Shown here in pieces: positions 58,025 to 64,000 of a stretch of 64,000 nt of DNA. The translations under genes and the position numbers were made by a program. The DNA is from Proteromonas lacertae. Lineage: Eukaryota; Sar; Bigyra; Opalinata; Proteromonadidae. The notes under the pieces are model-generated. The model searched no databases. It saw only the letters and a program-made list of their open reading frames with translations, and was not told the origin of the DNA. The number at the start of each line of letters is the position of its first letter. Position 1 is the stretch's first letter. The DNA is taken from assembly GCA_002245135.1 (NCBI GenBank), contig NGBS01001162.1, positions 248,001-312,000 of the forward strand. Reading direction: 5' to 3'.

Positions 58025-59055
58025 TTAACTAATATATTTATTAATTTTCATTAATCCATTGATTTGGTGGAATAATGAAATAAAACTTTTCAAACAACTA
58101 TTCTTCTCTACATTATATTTCGCTAAAAATTTTGAATCTCTTTTCACTTTTATTACATCTTCACATTTTTCAGCTGCAGCATCAACATTATATTCCAACT
58201 CAGATATATAAACTCCGTTCTTTTCATCCACAAATTCACTTTGTAATACAATTGCATATACTCCATAATTCTGTATTTCTTGTAAGGCAATTGCTCCTGT
58301 ATCATAAAATGAATAATATATAACACATCTTGATTCTGATGCATAGCTCAATAAATCTTCATGATTATAACTTCCATATTTTAACACTACATTGTTATAT
58401 TTTTTCAACAGTTTTACCAATTTCTTTCCATATCTCTTCATATTCAAATCAGCATATTTTAAAAATATTAAAAAATCATATTCTCGATCATCCCATGATT
58501 TTATTGCACTTAATTTAGGATTAACGTTTGTACATGCTCTAAAGAATAAATATTTGTGTTTATAATCCGTTGTTTTGGATTTAGTCATTATATGATTTCT
58601 TACTCGAGGATAATGAACAACATATCCAAATATTTTACTCATATACTCCTCTCCATTTCACTTCATATGATCTATGATAAGGAAATTCCATCCACGAAAT
58701 TGGAGAAACGTTAGGACCATACAACACATTTGAAAAATTGAATTGACTTTTGTGATAGGATGTATTCAAAATACTCTGGTTGCTCGAACCATATCACTGT
58801 TCCATTTAAATGTGAAAGACGATGAAGTTCGTTCAAAGTGATACTGGCTTTTATATAAATCTTACACATATTACTTAATTCTATTGAGTTATTTCTAAGC
58901 ATATCATTAATCGATCTGGAAAGAGCTGAAGGACCATGTTTGATGTTTTCAGGAAAGATTACATACAACGATTTTAAATTGTATGAATAATTAGTATCAT
59001 CTGCAATACATGACAAAACAAATGTTATTACTACAAATACAGCATTATAAAACAT
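58025..59055 (-). CDS. GT-B glycosyltransferase-like protein, frame-disrupted
   Basis: Signal-peptide start MFYNAVFVVITFVLSCIADD. The first part (SLYVIFPENIKHGPSALSRS, GTVIWFEQPEYFEY) looks like an N-terminal Rossmann half; the later part (YGSYNHEDLLSYASESRC, YDTGAIALQEIQNYG) has the position and charge pattern of a GT-B C-terminal nucleotide-sugar site. A reading-frame change occurs after TAA 58711-58713 and again after TAA 58635-58637; the bridging peptide NVSPISWMEFPYHRSYEV lies in the intermediate frame. A likely cause of the first is a T5 run one base too long. The gene may be real with errors, a pseudogene, or recoded. Confidence 0.5.
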
Positions 59056-59169
59056 TATTCAACACACTTTCCTGACAAGTTTTTGCTTGAACAAAAATTA
59101 AACAAAAACATAACCAAGTTATAAATCAAGTAGTCATATACACAAAAAAGTATTAATTTATATATAAAT

Positions 59170-60827
59170 CTAATTATATTTTGGAATTTTGGTGTTTCCT
59201 CCTTCTTTATATCGATTATTACTATTATAACTTCTTTTCACTGGATGTTGGTTTTGCTTTAATAAATATTGTTGCTGTCTTTCTTTTAATTGTTGATTTT
59301 TAGCTTCAATGTATTTTTCATTCCTTTTCCAGATATATAGAACATCATCACTACTAACATCTTGTGCATCATCTGGTAATGCAGCATCTTCATCTATATA
59401 TGTTGAATCTTCTGTTAATTTAATTGGCTGTATTAAATGTAATGTAAAATAATTAGGAACTTCTAAATGATCTTTTACTATTGGTGGAATATATAAAATT
59501 ACATATTTTGGAAACAATTCAAATGCATGCATAATAAACTTCTTAGTAATAAAATACTCATCATTACAAGGTGGTCTTAATCCAATTATACAGTTTCCTT
59601 TATTGGGTAAATTATAAACACTCAGCCAATCATTTAACGAGAAATGTTCAACATCAGAATTGTATTTAGGTGGGAAAATATCATATCCACAATATTTTAC
59701 ATCTAGAAGTGAACCAAAATAATTTTCACCACAACACATATCAATATACATATCATCACTGTCAAATATACTAAAAGAAATAAAAAGATATGTTAATATA
59801 TATACTTTTTAGATAATATAAATTCTGCTATTTTCTGTAAAATATCATGAGATGTATAAACTCTATTATAACATCTTTCTTCATTATAATTGACAAAATT
59901 ATCTAATTTATTAAGATATTCTTGTGCTTTCTTTCTGTAAATACCAGGTTCATATGCAGCTGCATTACTTTTAAAGAATTGTTCAATTGGTTTTTTATTG
60001 AAATCAATATAATTATATGGTTTATGATATCGATGAAATCTATATATAGTTTTCATATTTACTTGTTTTACTGTTCTTACAAATTTACTGCAATTTGATA
60101 GCTTCTTCTTTTGTCATTTGGTCTGGAAAGGGAGATACACTATTTATTACTATCATTGATGGAGTTATTGCATTTATTTCATCATTTCGAATACTTTGAT
60201 TTGTTACATCAATAAATGCTTTAGATGGATATTTTAATCTATTTATTAATATTAATATTAATATAATATACATATTATTCAAATTATCTATGGATGAATC
60301 TGTATAATTGATTGTTTTGAAATGATATTCTTTTAGATATTTTGTTAAACTCAATCTTGGTCCAAGTGGAATATTCATTTCACAAAAATCAGAGTATGTG
60401 AATTGTTTGAATATATCAAATGGTATTTTATAAAAGGATGTTCTGAATTGACTTAATTGAAGTTGATTTAATATCTCATCAACTTTCTATAGTAATTCTA
60501 TAATAATATTAACTATACAGCATCTACATTCTTGACAATTACCTTTTTAATGCTTTTGTTATAACTACACAACTTACATTCCCAATTCTCTGATGTAATA
60601 TAACTATCATAACTTGATTTTGATAAACAGCTTTGACCGAAATGTCTATTACATGATCCACTACAATGAATTATTTTAGAACATTTTTTCCTACAAATAC
60701 AGCATATTTCTTCACTTGGATAGAATCTAATCCTGAATTCTTCATAAAGCCTTACAACAGCTTCCTGTATTTGCGAATCACAAGATTTACTCAATATTTT
60801 AAAATTATTCAATAAACTAAGCTGCAT
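59170..60827 (-). CDS. EDM2-like protein: PHD finger plus methyltransferase-like domain
   Basis: Begins MQLSLLNNFKILSKSCDSQ. A PHD-type zinc finger (CCICRKKCSKIIHCSGSC, H-x-x-C, CKLC) covers residues 40-90. IPLGPRLSLTKYLKEYHF matches the EDM2 block between PHD and methyltransferase. VYTSHDILQKIAEFI and MYIDMCCGENYFGSLLD resemble the SAM-binding strand (VDFCCGANDF in plants), and IIGLRPPCNDEYF lies where EDM2 has GLNPPFG; so Asn is replaced by Arg. FPKYVILYIPPIV and DVLYIWKRNEKYIEA follow the family too. EDM2 is a plant chromatin regulator; function here unknown. A +1 offset at TAA 60085-60087 joins LQ to KFVRTVKQVN. Confidence 0.6.
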
Positions 60828-60999
60828 TTAGTTAAATGAAACATCAAACAGGTTTGAACCTTATTTTCTTATTATTTCATCACTTAATATCATTTACGAA
60901 TGAATATATATAATTTATAAACACACACAAAAAGAGAGAATATTCAAATGAAATATCTGAAAAAAACAACTTATCACAATGATTAATTACAAACATTGT

Positions 61000-62166
61000 C
61001 TAAGATGGTGGTGCTTGTTGTTGCTGTGCAGCTGGTGTAGTCTCTGGTCTTGGTTCTCTCCAATTACTCTCATAATTATTACGGTGATTACTATTATATC
61101 CTCCTCGATTAAATCTACTATTATTATAACCTCCTCTACTACTACTATTATTAAATCTATTATTATAATTATAATTATTATTTCTTCCTCTTCCCCCATA
61201 GTTGTTATTATATCCTCCTCGATTATTAAATCTACCTCCTCTTCCTCCTCTATAATTATTATTACCTCCTGTAGCACCAAAAGTCTCTCGATTTAATTGT
61301 TTATTCATCATTCTTGTTTGTTTTGGTGCATCTGTTGACAATGTATCAAAGAAGCTTGAGCTTTTATCATAGGCTGTTGATTTAATACTTCCATCTTCAG
61401 CTAAGGTAGTTGGTGGTGCAATTCCATCATCTCCACCTGTGGTTGTTGTGTTATGCATTGCTAACCATTCTGATTTATCTTTCTCTTTATCAAATTGTTC
61501 TAATGAACTTTGCACATCGAATTCAGTACGATCAATTGGTTCTGATGGTCTAGACATTCCACCTCTGTTGTATCTACCATAATTATTGTTATGTCTTCTG
61601 TAGTTATTGTTATTGTTATATCTACCTTGATTGTTGTTGTTGTTGTTGTTGTTGTATTTATTATGATAAGGTGAGTTATAATCGCCTTGGTTAGGTAGAG
61701 AGGGTGAATCTTCGTAAAATGAGGGTGGTTCTGGCACTGGCGCTGTTCTCTATGATAGATATATTAACGATTAAAAATATATTCAAATACAGCTTCTCCT
61801 GTTTCAACTACAGCTGGATCACTATTGATTGTCTATATTGGAGGTAATATTAAATTATACTGGTCCATCAGAAACATATAAATCTTTAATTCCAGAACTT
61901 GAGAATGCAATGTAATCATAAACTTTACCATCTGGCTCAATTTCGCCTTGGCCATTCTTTCTTCCTTCAGTACCACATGCATGAACTAATTAAATATAAA
62001 AAATAATTATGCCATCTTTTAGGGTCAAAGTAGCCTCTTGTGTGTTAATATGGTATAAAATGCCTTCGTATCTAATTTCAGCTTTGGATATGATTGAAAC
62101 TTTGCTACCAATATAAGAAACCTGTGAATTGTCTTGTGGAGGTTGGGCTGCTGCAGTATCAGCCAT
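61000..62166 (-). CDS. LSM14: LSM14/Scd6-family P-body protein
   Basis: Translational repressor and decapping cofactor. Spliced start [20 protein letters not shown]; the LSm14 domain ([39 protein letters not shown]) is standard. An FDF-type block ([20 protein letters not shown]) and a TFG-box-like part (SSFFDTL) are followed by RGG/Asn-rich tracts (about 61060-61260). One intron (61986-62012) has a GC donor and AG acceptor. Both Asn/Gly runs and RGG repeats are typical of granule proteins. Divergent from MFAP1, 65 bp between starts. Confidence 0.87.
61986..62012 (-). other. GC-AG intron of LSM14 (27 nt)
   Basis: On the coding strand the intron begins GCATAA and ends AATTAG; removing it joins TLTLKD to VHACGTEG in frame. 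All other clearly placed introns begin GT. Confidence 0.7.
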
Positions 62167-62231
62167 TTATTTTAAAATGAAGAAAATGATGTGTTAGATC
62201 TGATTTAGTCGCATTTTACTTAAAATTGAAT

Positions 62232-63616
62232 TATGGATGATCTAACGTTTAGTTTTCAAGAAAATCAGAATAGGGCAAAATTAGAAGAGGTGTATAAACC
62301 GATGGAGAAGCGTGAAGATCTACCAGAGAATAATGCCTATAATCTAAAACAAACAGTGAGATACAGACCTGGACAAGTATAAACAAATATTTGGTTTTTA
62401 CAATTTTAATAGGCTCCACATTGGGTAAAAGATGAAGAAAGTAGTGATGAAGAAGAAACAGTAAAAAGAGAACCTTTAAAAATAATAGAATCATCTGTAT
62501 GAATATATTTATTATTGTTATTTAAATAGGATGAACAGTTGATTTATAAAAATCAGACAAATCAAACTCAAACCAGACGAAGAGAAAGACACTATGAACC
62601 AATCATATTAGATAACAAAGAAAACACAATTGAAAAAACAAATGAGTCAATAACAAATCAAGAAACAGAGGAATCAATTCTACAAAGAAGAATGAGAGTA
62701 AGACAAAAACAACAGGAAGAAGAAGAGGAAGAAGAGGAAGAAGAAATGCCAATTCAAGAGGAGGAGGAGGAGGAAGAAGAAGAAGAGGAGGAAGAAATGG
62801 AAGAAGATGAAGATGATGATGAATGAAGATGATGATGAAGAAGAAGAGGAAGTATGTTTAGCTAAACCAGTATATATTCCTAAAGAGTATAGAAATATAA
62901 TCAAAGCCAAAGAAGAAAAAGAGAAACAATTGGAAGAATTAAAAGCCAAAAAACAATACGAAGATGAATTAAGAAAAGCTGAAGTACATACAGAAGTATT
63001 AAAATTATTAGAAAAAGAAGAAATTGATAAACAAATGAAGGATTTAGATAATGATGATGATAAACCAGATGATACAGATTATCCAGATGATCAAGCCGAA
63101 GAGTTTGAGTTATGGAAAGTAAGAGAATTAAAAAGAATACAATTATATTTACAACAGAAACAGCAATTATTAGATGAAAAGAAAGAAACTGAAAGAAGAA
63201 GTAAATTGACAGATGAACAGCGTAAAAAAGAAGATGAGGAGTTAATACGTAAAGGATTAAAGAAAGGCGAAACTGAGAAGAAACAATGGAGTTTTATGCA
63301 GAAATATTATCATAAAGGTGTATTTTACATGGATGAAGATTCTATTAAAGATAAAAATGATGTTAGAAATAAAGATTATTCAGAACCTACAGCTAGTGAT
63401 GCTCATATTACTGAAGCTACACCTGCAATTATGCAAAAGAGAGATTTTGGTAAGAAAAGTCAAACGAAATGGACTCATTTAACGAATGAAGATACTACTA
63501 ACTGGGAAAACCCTTGGTTTCAGAAAGATAAAGCTAGAAATAAGTATAATAACAAATTAGCTGGTTATAAAGGTGATTTGAATGATGCTGGTAGAAAGAG
63601 AAGAAAATTGAAATAA
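62232..63616 (+). CDS. MFAP1: Microfibril-associated protein 1 / spliceosomal MFAP1
   Basis: Component of the spliceosomal B complex. Starts MDDLTFSFQENQNRAKLEEV. Long charged helices (LRKAEVHTEVLKLLEKEEID) precede the diagnostic C-terminal core: EFELWKVRELKRIQ, KKQWSFMQKYYHKGVFYMD, MQKRDFGKKSQTKWTHLTNED and FQKDKARNKYNNKLAGYKGD. Two introns (62381-62415; near 62498-62530). A polyacidic stretch contains a frame break at TGA 62824-62826, after which the acidic run and the conserved body continue in +1. Length about 450 matches the family. Confidence 0.9.
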
Positions 63617-63697
63617 TAATGATGTTTGTATTAGTAATTATATAAAAAATATACAATAATAAAAGACAAAAAAATATAAAAATATATTTATTAATTT

Positions 63698-64000
63698 TTA
63701 AACATTGATATTGTTTTGAAGAAAAAATTGCCATAAAAATTTGGTTAAAGGTTCTATAACATAATCATAAAATCCCATAGCACCATAAAACTGCAATAAC
63801 CATAACAAAAATATAAATCTGACAATGTAAGGGAAAGGAAAACTATTGATATAATAATAACACGATTATACAGATCATCTACCCATGGTAATGTTTTTTC
63901 TATCAACAATAACAATGAAAACATTGCCCAAAACAACAAAAAGTTGATTCTATATCGCTTTTGATGGTGATGGCATTTGCATTACATATGAAAAAAATGG
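63698..64000 (-). CDS. REEP/TB2-DP1/HVA22 family ER-shaping membrane protein (5' part outside window)
   Basis: Only the C-terminal part is visible. INFLLFWAMFSLLLLIEKTL is a membrane hairpin, LFPFPYIVRFIFLLWLLQFY matches the second hairpin with the family FPF motif, and GAMGFYDYVIEPLTKFL is the diagnostic G-A-x-x-x-Y-x-x-x-I-x-P block, ending FFLQNNINV. Introns of 29 and 36 nt are used. Such proteins curve tubular endoplasmic reticulum. Confidence 0.75.

Noticed and set aside
60979-61296. Ser/Ile-rich open frames over the LSM14 tail
   Set aside because: Shadows of the RGG/Asn repeat region.
3608-62826. Reassigned genetic code (TGA or TAA as an amino acid)
   Set aside because: Simple readthrough leaves the wrong frame at every break, GSK3 and the SWSAP1-like gene appear to end at TGA, and TAA/TAG close most genes.

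Overview
The window is nuclear DNA of a very A+T-rich, gene-dense microbial eukaryote that I cannot name. Evidence: a hundred or so spliceosomal introns, mostly 23-45 nt, typically beginning GTATA and ending TAG, more rarely AAG; a eukaryotic gene set (RSPH3, CK2 beta, cullin, GSK3, eIF5, uL24, LSM4, LSM14, PP2A B55, MFAP1); and one intron-less tRNA-Thr. RSPH3, a radial-spoke protein, indicates a motile 9+2 flagellum. GatA and a threonyl-tRNA synthetase with a leader-like N-terminus suggest organellar translation. An acetyl-CoA hydrolase/CoA-transferase suggests acetate:succinate CoA metabolism in a mitochondrion-like organelle. The codon usage is standard, but see the recoding question below.

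Layout. 1-10.6 kb: multi-BRCT checkpoint-like protein (partial), RSPH3, an ankyrin+SAM protein, a PH-domain protein, a pseudokinase fused to leucine-rich repeats, CK2 beta, signal peptidase subunit SPCS2 and a BAF-like DNA-binding protein. 10.7-25.1 kb: acetyl-CoA hydrolase/transferase, a cullin, a start-less AAA-like ORF, and a 9.4 kb TRANK1-like gene (three copies of a ~300-residue module, ankyrin-like region, SF1 helicase). 25.7-36.6 kb: unknown protein, membrane-anchored GH95-like glycosidase, small coiled-coil protein, GatA, RCE1 CAAX protease, SWSAP1-like RecA ATPase with an E2F-type site at its start codon, RhoGAP-like protein, GPI-type surface protein. 36.7-51.6 kb: dynein LC8, ThrRS, cyclin, cytochrome b5/reductase, tRNA-Thr, ankyrin protein, class C GPCR-like receptor, DNAJA-type chaperone ending in a CAAX-like motif, B-box protein, Ras-like GTPase. 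51.7-64 kb: GSK3, eIF5, uL24, LSM4, PP2A B55, a GT-B glycosyltransferase-like gene, an EDM2-like PHD/methyltransferase protein, LSM14, MFAP1 and a REEP/TB2-DP1 membrane protein (partial). Genes alternate strands with short spacers; divergent start codons can be only 36-72 bp apart.

Most notable observation: several otherwise intact genes are interrupted by an in-frame TGA or TAA, and the conserved reading continues in the +1 frame, as if the T of the stop codon were skipped. The pattern recalls Euplotes-type programmed frameshifting, but single-base insertion errors or pseudogenes remain possible. Other notable points: two recurrent promoter motifs about 25-45 bp upstream of ATGs, a perfect E2F-like palindrome next to a recombination ATPase gene, exceptionally long introns in the DnaJ and uL24 genes that may host small RNAs, and introns made almost entirely of TA repeats.
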